Shown: positions 24,365 through 32,550 of the stretch, in pieces
How the letters are laid out: every line of letters starts with the position of its first letter
Position numbering within the stretch: position 1 is the stretch's first letter
NCBI RefSeq assembly: GCF_000282635.1
Contig: NZ_AKIW01000024.1
Span: 1 to 42,738 of the forward strand
Origin: Variovorax sp. CF313
Lineage (GTDB): Bacteria; Pseudomonadota; Gammaproteobacteria; Burkholderiales; Burkholderiaceae_C
Reading direction: 5' to 3'
DNA: 42,738 bases
Translations under genes and position numbers: made by a program
The notes under the pieces: generated by a model
Database searches by the model: none
The model's input: only the letters and a program-made list of their open reading frames with translations
Told to the model about the DNA's origin: nothing

Positions 24365-25711
24365 TCAACGCGCAACGGTTTCGAGGAACACGAAGTCCGC
24401 GATCAGCCGCTCACCGTTCTTGCTCGCCGCCAGCGCCTCGCGCAGCCGCAGCAGGTAGGCCGAGGCCAGCTCGAAAGGCGGCCGGCCGGATGTTTCTGTA
24501 AAAGGCGTCGGCGACGAGAGCACCGTGATCAGCACGCTGCCGAAGGGCGGGCTCACCAGCCAGCTCGAAGGGACGTCGCGGCCCAGATCCAGCGTCTCGC
24601 CGGCCCGCAGCCGCGTGGGCGCCTGTCCGGCGTTGAGGTGCATGACCGAGCCGTCGGCGGTGTAGTAGTCGACCCAGATGTAGCTGTCGTGGCGCGGCGC
24701 CACCACCCGCACGCGCACGCCGTCGCCCTCGCGCAGGTCGCCTTCGCGGGCCGAAGGTGCATCCACCTCCAGCCCGTAGGCCTTCTCGCGGTTGCGCGCC
24801 TGGTAGGGCTTGAGGATGGCGAACACCTCGCAGTGGGGCCACACGCGCAGGCCGACGTCGAAGCGCGGCGCCTGCACGCCGGGAATCGCGCTCACTTCGC
24901 TCTTGACGCGCGGCAGGTCGCCGGGCACCGAGACGAAGCCGGTGACGTGCGTGCGGCCCTCGGGGTCGATGCCGGCCGTGAGGTCGGCGCAGGCGAAAGT
25001 CTGCAGATGCTGCTCCACGCGCTGGCCCGGGCCCGCGGCGGTGGCCGGCGGCCCGGTGGACCACAGCCACAGCAGGTAGAGCAGCGGCAGCATCAGCGCC
25101 AGCGCGGCACTGCTGTGCAACAGCGTGCGGTCGCGCCGGCGCGTGTCGCCGGGGCCGCGCGGGTCGGGCACGTCATGGGGTTGCGGCGCGACGCGGTCCT
25201 GCACCGGGCTGCCGGTGGACAGCGGGCGCAGCTGAAGCTGCCGGCCGTGCAGTTCCTTGAGCTTGCCGAGCTCGCCGTGGTCGCCATCCTCGAAGTAGTA
25301 CTGGCCCTTGAAGCCGAGCACCAGCGCATGCCAGTACACCTCGCGCACGGGGTCGTCCTGTGGGGTCAGGGCAGACAGGTGATGGAAGAACTCGCTGTGC
25401 GCGTTGTTGGAGTTGAAGAGCTGCACCTGCAGCGGGGCTGCGCCAGCCGTGTTGACCGCAGCGGTTGCGCCGGGATGGCGCGCGAGGATTTCGTCGATCC
25501 AGGCCACCATTGCGAAGGTTGCCGATTCGATCTGCGCTGCGGGCGTGCCGAAGGCCTCGGCGGCGGCGCGGGCCGCATCGAGCAGCTGGCGGGCCTGCTG
25601 CTGTGCGGTCTCGTGCGGCGGCAGCAGCGGCGGCGCGCCGGCCGCGATCGATGCATCCAGCGCGAGACCGAACGAGATGAAGCTGGAGAAGCAGTCGAGA
25701 AGGCGAGCCAT
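24365..25711 (-). CDS. tssL: T6SS membrane protein TssL (DotU/IcmH family) with extra C-terminal domains
   Basis: This is a 448-residue protein. Residues about 1-165 are the DotU cytoplasmic domain (FAMVAWIDEIL, LFNSNNAHSEFFHHLSAL, VYWHALVLGFKGQYY). One membrane helix follows at about 198-217 (AALALMLPLLYLLWLW). Standard TssL ends there or carries an OmpA-like wall-binding domain. Here the periplasmic part has a BON-like segment (about 232-285, HVTGFVSVPGDLPRVKSEVSAIPGV), a bridge with WPHCEVFAIL, and a region like DUF4384 (about 325-430, GDGVRVRVVAPRHDSYIWVDYYTADGSVMHL). The extension may replace wall anchoring. It stands alone, convergent with tssJ and divergent from the response regulator. 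Confidence 0.87.
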   Translation of the reverse strand: MARLLDCFSSFISFGLALDASIAAGAPPLLPPHETAQQQARQLLDAARAAAEAFGTPAAQIESATFAMVAWIDEILARHPGATAAVNTAGAAPLQVQLFNSNNAHSEFFHHLSALTPQDDPVREVYWHALVLGFKGQYYFEDGDHGELGKLKELHGRQLQLRPLSTGSPVQDRVAPQPHDVPDPRGPGDTRRRDRTLLHSSAALALMLPLLYLLWLWSTGPPATAAGPGQRVEQHLQTFACADLTAGIDPEGRTHVTGFVSVPGDLPRVKSEVSAIPGVQAPRFDVGLRVWPHCEVFAILKPYQARNREKAYGLEVDAPSAREGDLREGDGVRVRVVAPRHDSYIWVDYYTADGSVMHLNAGQAPTRLRAGETLDLGRDVPSSWLVSPPFGSVLITVLSSPTPFTETSGRPPFELASAYLLRLREALAASKNGERLIADFVFLETVAR

Positions 25712-25953
25712 GCGTGGGCTCGCTCAGCCATGCGTTGCGAAGGATGCCTTGCGCCGGAGTCTGCTGCGATGGCACATGCCCATGTCCCCGGTTTCTTCGA
25801 GTAGGCGTTCATTCTTTCAAATGGCTCTCGCCCCGCGCCATACCGCTTGGGGTCTATGCCGTTGGTGGGGCCGCCGCCCTTGCTGCACGGGGCATTCGCC
25901 GGTATCTTCAGCGCCTGCAATTCACTGCACGCTGGGACACGGGAAAAAGCATC

Positions 25954-26649
25954 ATGAAAATCCTGATCGCCGACGACCACCGGCTCGTCATCGAGGCGGT
26001 CAAAGCCAAGTTGTCGGAGCTGGAGCCTGGCATCGAATTCGTTTTGGCGATGAGCGTCGACGAATTGCTTGCCGGAGCCACCGATGATCTCGACCTGGCC
26101 CTGATCGACCTCAACATGCCCGGCGCCGACGGCCAGGCCCACATCGACGAAATCCGCCGCCGCCATCCGGCCGTGCCGCTGATCGTTCTGTCGGGCTACG
26201 AAGACCCGGCCATCATGCGCAGCGCGCTCGAGCGCGGCGTGCTCGGCTTCATTCCGAAGGCCTACTCGCCCGAGGTCATGCTCTCGGCCGTGCGGCTGGT
26301 GCTGGCCGGCGGCGTGTACGTGCCGCCGATGATGCTGGCTGCGCTGCCGCCCGGCATCGTGGCCGGCGTGGCGCCGCAGGCCGGCGCCGAGGCGCTGGTG
26401 CGCAGCGGCAATGGCGGCGCTGGCAGCCAGACGCTGGAGCACCTGCGCAACGTGCTGACGGAGCGGCAGGTCGAGGTGCTGCAGTTGCTGTCGCAAGGCA
26501 AGCCCAACAAGCTGATCGGGCGCAGCCTCGGCATCAGCGAGGGCACCGTGAAGATCCACCTTGCGGCGATCTTCCGCGCGCTGAATGTGCGCAACCGCAC
26601 CGAGGCAGTGGTGGCGGCGCAGGCGCTGACCGAAGCGCAGCAGGCCTGA
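25954..26649 (+). CDS. LuxR/NarL-type response regulator (orphan)
   Basis: This 231-residue protein has a receiver domain at about 1-120 with acidic pair D8-D9, phosphoacceptor D52 (ALIDLNMPG), S80 and K102 (FIPKAY), so phosphorylation is expected. A linker rich in Ala, Gly and Pro follows (about 125-160). The C-terminal LuxR helix-turn-helix at about 165-225 reads LTERQVEVLQLLSQGKPNKLIGRSLGISEGTVKIHL. The ATG at 25954 starts MKILIADDH; the longer frame upstream is non-coding. No sensor kinase is adjacent. It lies divergent from tssL across 242 nt, so control of T6SS genes is possible but not shown. Confidence 0.92.
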   Translation: MKILIADDHRLVIEAVKAKLSELEPGIEFVLAMSVDELLAGATDDLDLALIDLNMPGADGQAHIDEIRRRHPAVPLIVLSGYEDPAIMRSALERGVLGFIPKAYSPEVMLSAVRLVLAGGVYVPPMMLAALPPGIVAGVAPQAGAEALVRSGNGGAGSQTLEHLRNVLTERQVEVLQLLSQGKPNKLIGRSLGISEGTVKIHLAAIFRALNVRNRTEAVVAAQALTEAQQA

Positions 26650-26668
26650 GCCCGCACGCGCGTGGCGT

Positions 26669-27205
26669 TCAGCGCTTGGCGAACACGCCGTTCCAGGCGA
26701 ACACGGAGTTCGGCGCATTCACGCGCATTGGCGTGACGGCGGAGATTTGCGGGGGCTGTCTCTTCGTCGGCGCTTCGTGCTCGACGCGCACGCCCTTGGC
26801 GAGTTGCTCTTCGACCAGGCTCTGCAGCGTGACGGAGCCCAGAAACTCCATGACATGGTGCTTGGCGGAGGCCCACAGCGCGTCGGTCGAATAGCAGCCC
26901 TTGCCAGCGGTGTCCTTCCTTGGCGAGGCCTCGGTGTCCGCCACGGGCTGGCCATCGACCGAGGCAAGGATGTCAGCCACGGTGATTTCGGAAGCCCTGC
27001 GCGTCAATGTGTAGCCGCCTCCAGGGCCGCGCGTTGCCTTGATCAGCGCATGCTGGCGCAGCTTGCTGAAGAGCAACTCCAGCGAAGAACGGGCAATGTG
27101 TTGCCGCTGGCTGATCGACGCCAATGGCACGGGGCCGTCCCGCTCGCGCATCGCGACATCGATCATGGCCGTCAAGGCGAAGCCGCCCTTCGTCGTGAGA
27201 CGCAT
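26669..27205 (-). CDS. Rrf2/IscR-like transcription regulator lacking two cluster cysteines
   Basis: This 178-residue protein has the IscR-like N-terminus MRLTTKGGFALTAMIDVAM, a winged helix-turn-helix with IARSSLELLFSKLRQHALI and the RGPGGGYTLTR wing. In IscR three Cys in a stretch before LTHALW bind the iron-sulphur cluster. Here that stretch reads VADTEASPRKDTAGKGCYSTDALW, keeping one Cys and losing the other two. It may thus work without a cluster or sense something else. No isc genes are nearby. ATG 27205 is preferred because GAGGAACACTCC precedes it and family homology begins there. An inverted repeat lies 22-53 nt upstream. It is convergent with the response regulator. Confidence 0.88.
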   Translation of the reverse strand: MRLTTKGGFALTAMIDVAMRERDGPVPLASISQRQHIARSSLELLFSKLRQHALIKATRGPGGGYTLTRRASEITVADILASVDGQPVADTEASPRKDTAGKGCYSTDALWASAKHHVMEFLGSVTLQSLVEEQLAKGVRVEHEAPTKRQPPQISAVTPMRVNAPNSVFAWNGVFAKR

Positions 27206-27226
27206 GGAGTGTTCCTCGGTGGTGAG

Positions 27227-27258
27227 TTTTGCAAACGATGGACGGTAGGTGTGCAAAA
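27227..27258. promoter_or_regulatory. Candidate operator: inverted repeat TTTTGCA-N18-TGCAAAA
   Basis: Perfect 7-nt arms lie at 27227-27233 and 27252-27258, in the 5' region of the Rrf2 gene. Position suits autoregulation by that regulator. Spacing and symmetry are seen; the binding protein is inferred. Confidence 0.4.
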
Positions 27259-27418
27259 GACCGGGAAAAGTTTCCGACGCGTGGCGGCGGCATTTTTTGA
27301 AACAATATGCAGAACGCCGTGGGCTCTCGCCGTTGAGGGGGCGGCCGCTTCCGATTTTCTTGTTGCGCTGGGATGTGTTGATGACTTAGGGGGGAAGTCC
27401 TTGCAGACCCGTTAGACC

Positions 27419-27880
27419 TCATGCCCATCTGCGTACCCGCTCTTTGTAAGCCTCGTACTCTGCCCCAAATAGAGACGCCAGCACGCGTTCTTCCGGGATG
27501 ATTTGGAACCGGGTGATGTAAAGCACGTACACGACAACCCACAGTACAGCAAACGGATTCGCCAGAAACACTGCCCACGCCAACAGGGTAAGCAAGAGTC
27601 CGACATACATGGGGTTGCGCGTATACCGGTACACGCCTTGGATGACCAACGAGGACGCCAAGCTTGCCTTGATGGGGTTCGCGGTGGTCTTGGCGCGCCG
27701 AAACGCAACCATTCCGGCGATGCTGATGCCTTGGCCAATGCACACCAAAATGACGGCGCAGAGCACGCGGGCCGGATAGGGAATCTGCACAAGGCCCGCG
27801 ATGGCTGGCGTCAGCCACATAAGAAGCGCCAGGACAAGCGCTACGATGGGGGGAGGAACCTTCAGTTCAAGCACGCTCAT
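27419..27880 (-). CDS. Isoprenylcysteine carboxyl methyltransferase family membrane protein
   Basis: This 153-residue membrane protein has about four hydrophobic helices (for example IVALVLALLMWLTPAIAGLV and LLLTLLAWAVFLANPFAVLWVVVYVLYI). Between and after them are the methyltransferase motifs GVYRYTRNPMYVG and IPEERVL...FGAEYEAYKERVRRW. These match the ICMT/PEMT-like family whose bacterial members methylate small hydrophobic substrates with SAM; the substrate cannot be named. The bases are clearly richer in A and T than in the T6SS genes, which suggests separate origin. The SDR gene lies upstream on the same strand with a 46-nt gap. Confidence 0.87.
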   Translation of the reverse strand: MSVLELKVPPPIVALVLALLMWLTPAIAGLVQIPYPARVLCAVILVCIGQGISIAGMVAFRRAKTTANPIKASLASSLVIQGVYRYTRNPMYVGLLLTLLAWAVFLANPFAVLWVVVYVLYITRFQIIPEERVLASLFGAEYEAYKERVRRWA

Positions 27881-27926
27881 ATTACTCCATGAGGTCTAGC
27901 ACCCGGCCGTGAACACAGCTGTGATT

Positions 27927-28733
27927 TCAGCCCAGTCCGAACGTCTTGCGCAGGCCCTTTTCGACCGGGCCAGCGGGCATGAAACGGCGCAACTTGGCCA
28001 GGAGGGACGCTTCGCCCTTGGGCGTGTGGCGCATCTTCCACGGACCAAGTGCCGCGCTGACCATCGTCGCCACAACGCCTTCAGGCGTGGGCGCCTTTTG
28101 CACGTTGTTCTGGAAGGCTTTGGTGACGATGGCAAGCTCTTTGCTGTAGTCCGGGATTCTGGCAGCAGTCTGAGGCGCGTTGAGATCAAGGTTGGTTTTG
28201 GTGAAGGAGGGTTCGACCAGCGACACGCGGATGCCGAATTGGCGTACTTCATGATCCAGTGACTCGGACAGCCCTTCAACAGCGTATTTGGAGGCCGCAT
28301 ACAAGGCCATGTACGGCGAACATAGAAAGCCCACCACCGAGCTGACATTGACGATACGACCGGAACGCTGCTGACGCATGTGCGGCAGCACGGCCTTGAT
28401 CACGCGCAAGAGGCCGAAAAGGTTGGTTTCGAACAGCGTCTGGGCTTCGGCAATCGAGGTTTCTTCAGTCGCGCCCAGCAGGGTCACACCCGCATTGTTG
28501 ACCAGCACATCGATGCGCTTGGCCTGCGCGATGATGGCCTGAATGCCTCGATCAACGGAAACATCGTCGCGGATGTCCATCTCAATGAGCGTGACGCCAG
28601 GTATGGCTTGGGCCTTTGCCGTGTTGCGCACGGTGCCGAAGACCCGGCAGCCTTGTTCGGCAAACTTTGTGGCGGCGGCGCACCCGATGCCTGACGACAC
28701 GCCGGTGACGAGGACAACTTTGGAATTCGACAT
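27927..28733 (-). CDS. Short-chain dehydrogenase/reductase (SDR)
   Basis: This 268-residue enzyme has the classical SDR layout: NAD(P)-binding TGVSSGIG at 10-17, NNAG at 79-82, Ser131/132 and the Y145-AAS-K149 pair in a helix ([17 protein letters not shown]). An Arg-containing segment after the first strand pair (TVRNTAK) suggests NADP(H) preference. The substrate is unknown. ATG 28733 starts directly at the Rossmann fold; upstream in-frame codons are out of family. Base composition is lower in G+C than neighbouring T6SS genes. It lies 38 nt after the methyltransferase gene on the same strand. Confidence 0.92.
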   Translation of the reverse strand: MSNSKVVLVTGVSSGIGCAAATKFAEQGCRVFGTVRNTAKAQAIPGVTLIEMDIRDDVSVDRGIQAIIAQAKRIDVLVNNAGVTLLGATEETSIAEAQTLFETNLFGLLRVIKAVLPHMRQQRSGRIVNVSSVVGFLCSPYMALYAASKYAVEGLSESLDHEVRQFGIRVSLVEPSFTKTNLDLNAPQTAARIPDYSKELAIVTKAFQNNVQKAPTPEGVVATMVSAALGPWKMRHTPKGEASLLAKLRRFMPAGPVEKGLRKTFGLG

Positions 28734-28771
28734 GGCAGTTCCGTTGTGTAGAGGCAGTGGAGTGAGGAGGA

Positions 28772-29653
28772 TCAGTTGTGTAAGGAGGCAGGTCTGATCG
28801 GATTGCGTGCCATGACGATCCACGCTGCGCCGTCGATCATCACCGAACGCTCGCCGGGGAGGCCTGCGAAGACGGCACGAACCGCGGCCGAGGCGCGGGC
28901 GCGGATGTCGTCGGGCTGATCAGCGAGCGCGCGCGAAAGCGGGCCGACCTCGAGCGCCATCTTCACCGCGTCGTCGATCGCAGCGTCCCGCGTCCCGCCC
29001 TCGCCGAACGGGACGGAAGCATCGAAGGGCGCGATAGCGATATCGGTGAAGCCGGCTGCCGTCAGGATGCGCGCCACTCGTCCCTGGTCGCCGAACGAAA
29101 ATGGGCCGGGCGCTTCGGGATCGGGCAGCGCGGTCAACGGGACGATGCTCTTGAGCGCGCCAATCGGCAGGCGCACCCAATCGTTCTCGGCCACGCCGCG
29201 CCAGCAGACGAAAGCGACCCGCCCGCCCGGCCGGAGCGCGCGTCGCAAGTGGGCGAACGCCCCTGTCGGATCGTCGAAGAACATCACCCCGAAACGCGAA
29301 AACAGGATGTCGAACGCGCCCTCGGGCAGCTCGGCGCTGCTGGCGTCGGCCACCCGGAACAGGGCCGGCGTATCCTGTGGCGCAAGCGCGCGCGCTCGGT
29401 CGATCAGCGCTTCGGATATGTCCACTCCCAGCACTTGGCCCCCCGGGCCAACGCGGGCGGCCAGAGCCAGACTCGACGCGCCCGCGCCGCAGCCGACGTC
29501 CAGCACGCGCTCGCCCGTCGCAGGCGCGACGGCTTCGATCGCGGCCTGGCCGAACACCGCCACCATGGCGTCGAGCCGGGCCTGGTTGGCGACCCAGCGC
29601 TCTCCGCTTTGGCCATTCCAGTCGGCGACCTGATAGGCATTTTTCTCTGTCAT
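28772..29653 (-). CDS. Class I SAM-dependent methyltransferase
   Basis: This 293-residue protein has SAM-binding motif [20 protein letters not shown] at about 50-68, the acidic end of strand 2 (VLGVDIS), motif II ([13 protein letters not shown]) and the [16 protein letters not shown] strand of methyltransferase_11/25-type enzymes. The C-terminal ~120 residues resemble those of UbiE/CrtF-like small-molecule methyltransferases ([11 protein letters not shown]). The substrate is unknown. ATG 29653 follows AAGGAGATAGC. It is the third gene of the minus-strand set that begins at the flavoprotein. Confidence 0.9.
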   Translation of the reverse strand: MTEKNAYQVADWNGQSGERWVANQARLDAMVAVFGQAAIEAVAPATGERVLDVGCGAGASSLALAARVGPGGQVLGVDISEALIDRARALAPQDTPALFRVADASSAELPEGAFDILFSRFGVMFFDDPTGAFAHLRRALRPGGRVAFVCWRGVAENDWVRLPIGALKSIVPLTALPDPEAPGPFSFGDQGRVARILTAAGFTDIAIAPFDASVPFGEGGTRDAAIDDAVKMALEVGPLSRALADQPDDIRARASAAVRAVFAGLPGERSVMIDGAAWIVMARNPIRPASLHN

Positions 29654-29718
29654 GCTATCTCCTTGTTCTGATTCGTTCTTAACTAGCTACCCTTTTATCG
29701 AGGCAGGGGGAAATGACG

Positions 29719-30570
29719 CTACTCGGCCCATGCCGCGATCCGTTTCGCGATCGCCTCGGGGGCCTCGATGTGCAGGAAGTGACCGACCCCGGGGATGACT
29801 TCCAGCGCGTGCGGAGCGGCGAACCGATGTCGGTCGTCGACCTGCTGGGGGAGGATGCAGCCGTCGGCGGCACCGTGAAGCTGCAACAGGGGCACCGCGA
29901 TCGGCCGAGACAGGCGGCGCGTCGCTCCAAGCATGCCGGGGCGCAGCATCGCCCGGTAGTACTTGAGAGGCGCGGGCATGCTCGCCCGCAGGTGCTCGTG
30001 CAGCTCTGCCTGGAGAGCAGGAGCTAGCGAGAGGCCGGGCGACCACTGACGCCAGAGGTGGTCGATGAGGGCGAGATCGCGGGCGGCGGCCATCCAGCCG
30101 CTTCCCGGCAGTTGAAAGAGTCCCATGTACCAGCTCCGGCGTAGCTGAGCGGGGCGCGCAAGCTGGCGCATGAACGTGAGTGGATGAGGGATTGCGAGCG
30201 TGACCGCGCGTTCGATCCGCTCCGGCGCGGTGACGCAGGTATCGTAGGTGACCAGGGCGCCCCAGTCATGGCCAATCAACTCCACGGGCCGCCCGGGAGA
30301 CCAGCGGTCGATCAGGGCGATCACGTCGCCGGTGAGGGCAGCGAAGTCGAACGGCCCCGCAGTCGGGGACGGGGCGTAACCGCGAAGCCATGGGGCGACG
30401 ACGTGACGCCCACGGCGACCGAGCTCGGCAAGGAAGGGCTTCGCCGTCGGCGGATGGTCCGGGAAACCGTGCAAGACAAGCGTCGGCTGAGCTTCGGGAT
30501 CACCACCCCGCAGCGCGTGAAAAGTGCCGTGTGGCAGGTCGAAGGTGACGTGTTCGAAGTCCATGTGCAT
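29719..30570 (-). CDS. Alpha/beta hydrolase, epoxide-hydrolase-like
   Basis: This 283-residue enzyme has the oxyanion motif H34-G35-F-P-D, nucleophile elbow G100-H-D102-W-G-A (Asp nucleophile as in epoxide hydrolases and dehalogenases) and a late H264 in VGHFLHIEAPE. A cap region spans about 130-210. With Asp as nucleophile it is more likely an epoxide hydrolase or dehalogenase than an esterase. The start is ATG 30570, with a second ATG two codons later. It lies between the methyltransferase and flavoprotein genes on the same strand with short gaps, consistent with one operon. Confidence 0.9.
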   Translation of the reverse strand: MHMDFEHVTFDLPHGTFHALRGGDPEAQPTLVLHGFPDHPPTAKPFLAELGRRGRHVVAPWLRGYAPSPTAGPFDFAALTGDVIALIDRWSPGRPVELIGHDWGALVTYDTCVTAPERIERAVTLAIPHPLTFMRQLARPAQLRRSWYMGLFQLPGSGWMAAARDLALIDHLWRQWSPGLSLAPALQAELHEHLRASMPAPLKYYRAMLRPGMLGATRRLSRPIAVPLLQLHGAADGCILPQQVDDRHRFAAPHALEVIPGVGHFLHIEAPEAIAKRIAAWAE

Positions 30571-30622
30571 CAGGCTTCTCTAAAAGTGCGTTTCCTCAGG
30601 CGCCGCGTGCGGATCTATGCCC

Positions 30623-31516
30623 TCAAGCCAGCATCGATTGCTGGGCGAAGATTCCCGCCATCGCGCCCTGCGACGATGCCTGGGTGACCGAGGGCAAGAA
30701 GGGCGTGGTCAGGTCGCCGGCGGCGTAGATGCCGGGCATGCTGGTTTGGCGGCGCTCGTCGACCTTGAGGACGATGCCGGTGGGCGTATCCACCGTGGCG
30801 AGGCCCAGTGATTCATGCAGGCTTGCGGACGGCTTGTTGCGCGGATGGGCGAACAGGACGTCGACCGCGACATTGCGGCCGGTATCGAGATTGACTGTGG
30901 AGATATGGCCCTTGTGATGGGCGATCTCGACGATCCGGCCATCGATGACAGGTATGTTGCGGCGCGCCAGATCGGCCTGGATATCGGGTGGGATGTCGTG
31001 ACCATCGGCGAAGACAGTCAACTTGTCGGTCCAATCGCGGAACAGCCTGGCCTGATTGTGCGATTGCGGGCCGGACCAGACGAGGCCCCAATGCCGGTCG
31101 GCGACTTCAAAGCCGTCGCAATAGGGGCAGGGCACGATGGACGTGCCCCAGCTTTCGGCAAAGCCTGGAACCTCAGGCATCTGGTCGGCGACGCCGTAGC
31201 TCAGGATCACGCGGCGCGCCCCGAGGCTTTCGTGATCGTCAGTGACGACGCAGAAATCGTCGATGGCGCCAGACACGCTCTCGGCCCGGGCATTGACCAG
31301 CCTGATCGTTGGATAGCGCGCCAGCTGCTGCCGCGCCTCGGCCAGGATGTCCAGCGGTGGTTTGTGATCGTGGCCGAGCAGGCCATGCGAGTGGCCGGCA
31401 AAGCGGTTGCGCGGCCGGCCGGTATCGAGAACGGTGACCTTGCGGCGGGCACGGCCGAGTTGCAGGGCGGCGGCGAGGCCGGCAAAGCTGCCGCCGATGA
31501 TGATGACGTCATTCAT
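30623..31516 (-). CDS. Thioredoxin-reductase-like FAD-dependent oxidoreductase
   Basis: This 297-residue flavoprotein has the FAD Rossmann motif IIIGGSFAGLAAALQLG (about 5-21), a C130-P-Y-C133-DG redox pair and the C-terminal FAD motif GIYAAGDLTTP. The pattern is that of thioredoxin reductase. The NADPH-binding GGGxSA loop, however, reads VWSGPQSHNQA, so pyridine nucleotide use is uncertain. Holomycin or gliotoxin-type disulphide oxidases of this fold keep CxxC with weak NADPH sites and are an alternative. It is the first gene of the minus operon, divergent from the TetR gene, and has a strong promoter upstream. Confidence 0.88.
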   Translation of the reverse strand: MNDVIIIGGSFAGLAAALQLGRARRKVTVLDTGRPRNRFAGHSHGLLGHDHKPPLDILAEARQQLARYPTIRLVNARAESVSGAIDDFCVVTDDHESLGARRVILSYGVADQMPEVPGFAESWGTSIVPCPYCDGFEVADRHWGLVWSGPQSHNQARLFRDWTDKLTVFADGHDIPPDIQADLARRNIPVIDGRIVEIAHHKGHISTVNLDTGRNVAVDVLFAHPRNKPSASLHESLGLATVDTPTGIVLKVDERRQTSMPGIYAAGDLTTPFLPSVTQASSQGAMAGIFAQQSMLA

Positions 31517-31566
31517 GGTGATGGGCTCCGTGTGGGCTGGTCGATTATTGGACTATCAAGTACAGT

Positions 31567-31595
31567 AATGTAGAGTCGATATAGTAAACTGTCAA
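31567..31595 (-). promoter_or_regulatory. Sigma-70 type promoter for the minus-strand operon
   Basis: On the minus strand TTGACA (31595-31590) and TACATT (31572-31567) are separated by 17 nt. This is a near-consensus promoter about 50 nt before the flavoprotein start. Around it are imperfect inverted repeats (GGACT 31550-31554 with AGTCC 31595-31599; ACAGT 31562-31566 with ACTGT 31588-31592) that could bind the divergent TetR protein. Confidence 0.65.
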
Positions 31596-31612
31596 GTCCA
31601 CTAAATCTGCCC

Positions 31613-32251
31613 ATGACCCGTCTACCAGTTTCTGATCCGAAGCCCCAACGCGGGCGGCCACGCGATCCCGAGCGCGTGCGGCGCATCCTGGAAGCGGCGC
31701 AAAGGCACTTCAACGAGCATGGCCTGGAGCGTGCCAGCGTGGATGCCATCGCCGCGGACGCAGGCGTCTCCAAGATGACCGTGTACAGCAACTTCGGCTC
31801 CAAGGAGGGGTTGTTCGAGGCGGTCGTGCGCGACAGGACGGCAGCCGTAATGGCTGGCTTCCCTGGCGCCGGGACGCTGGACCCGGACCAGCCGGAGAAG
31901 GTGCTGCTGGCGATCGGCGCACGGTTTCTCGCACTGGTGCGCGGTGACGCACTGGGCGCGTTGCGCGCTGTCTATGGCGTCGCGGGGGCGCAGCCGGAAG
32001 TCTGCCGCGCGTTGTACAAGGAGGGCCCGGAGCGTGTGAACGACGCGCTGGCTGCATACCTGCGCCGTGCCAACTCGGCGGGCACGCTGAAGGTGCGGAA
32101 CCCGCTTCAGGCGGCGGACCTGTTCCTGTCGATGTTCCTGGGCTCCGGGCACATCCGCGGACTGCTGAAGCTCGAGATGCCGGATTCCCGGGAAAACAGG
32201 GCTCTTCTGCGCGAGGCTGTACGGGTCTTCATGGCGGCCTACGGCGCGTAG
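31613..32251 (+). CDS. TetR/AcrR family transcription regulator
   Basis: This 212-residue protein has an N-terminal TetR helix-turn-helix at about 22-68 (RILEAAQRHFNEHGLERASVDAIAADAGVSKMTVYSNFGSKEGLF) and a helical ligand domain with a TetR_C-like AefR pattern (FLSMFLGSGHIRGLL). It is divergent from the flavoprotein operon across 96 nt holding a strong promoter and repeats. The usual arrangement is that such a regulator represses both itself and the neighbouring operon until a small ligand binds; the ligand is unknown. ATG 31613 starts MTRLPVSDPKP. Confidence 0.92.
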   Translation: MTRLPVSDPKPQRGRPRDPERVRRILEAAQRHFNEHGLERASVDAIAADAGVSKMTVYSNFGSKEGLFEAVVRDRTAAVMAGFPGAGTLDPDQPEKVLLAIGARFLALVRGDALGALRAVYGVAGAQPEVCRALYKEGPERVNDALAAYLRRANSAGTLKVRNPLQAADLFLSMFLGSGHIRGLLKLEMPDSRENRALLREAVRVFMAAYGA

Positions 32252-32529
32252 GTACCCGATTTCTCGTGCGGCGCTTGGTTGGCTCGCACAACATGCCGAT
32301 CCCAAATGTGGAGCCTGGTGTTCTCCTCAAGTCAGGCGACGTGCGAAATCTGATCGTCCGATCAGGAATGCGTTTGGCGAAAACTGCGCCTCACGAGGCT
32401 TGGCTCTCACATCTTCGATGAACTGCAGCTACTGCGGGTGCACCTTCGCTTTTCACCCGGCATTTACGATTTTTTTGAACTCTATTTTTTGATGGCCAGT
32501 AGAGTACCAGGCAATTTTTTGAACTCTAT
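32252..32529. other. Gene-free AT-richer stretch with palindrome
   Basis: There is no coding sequence here that I can support. It contains a perfect palindrome CTGATCG-TC-CGATCAG at 32350-32365, which looks like an operator or a remnant. T-rich repeats at its right end continue into gph. Bases are markedly less GC-rich than either flank from about 32465 on. Confidence 0.5.
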
Positions 32530-32550
32530 TTGTTTGTTTTGAACTCTATT
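32473..32550 (+). repeat. Three copies of TTTTGAACTCTATT
   Basis: Identical 14-nt copies lie at 32473-32486, 32517-32530 and 32537-32550. The last two are offset by 20 nt, and the last lies inside the assumed gph start region. No other copies were noticed in the window. Confidence 0.85.

Noticed and set aside
24317..25804. 495-codon plus frame opposite tssL
   Set aside because: Antisense to the DotU domain protein; composition typical of a shadow frame.
27281..27320. Left copy of the TTTTGAACTCTATT repeat as an att site
   Set aside because: Only TTTTTTGAAAC near 27294 is similar; the match is too short to call an attachment site.
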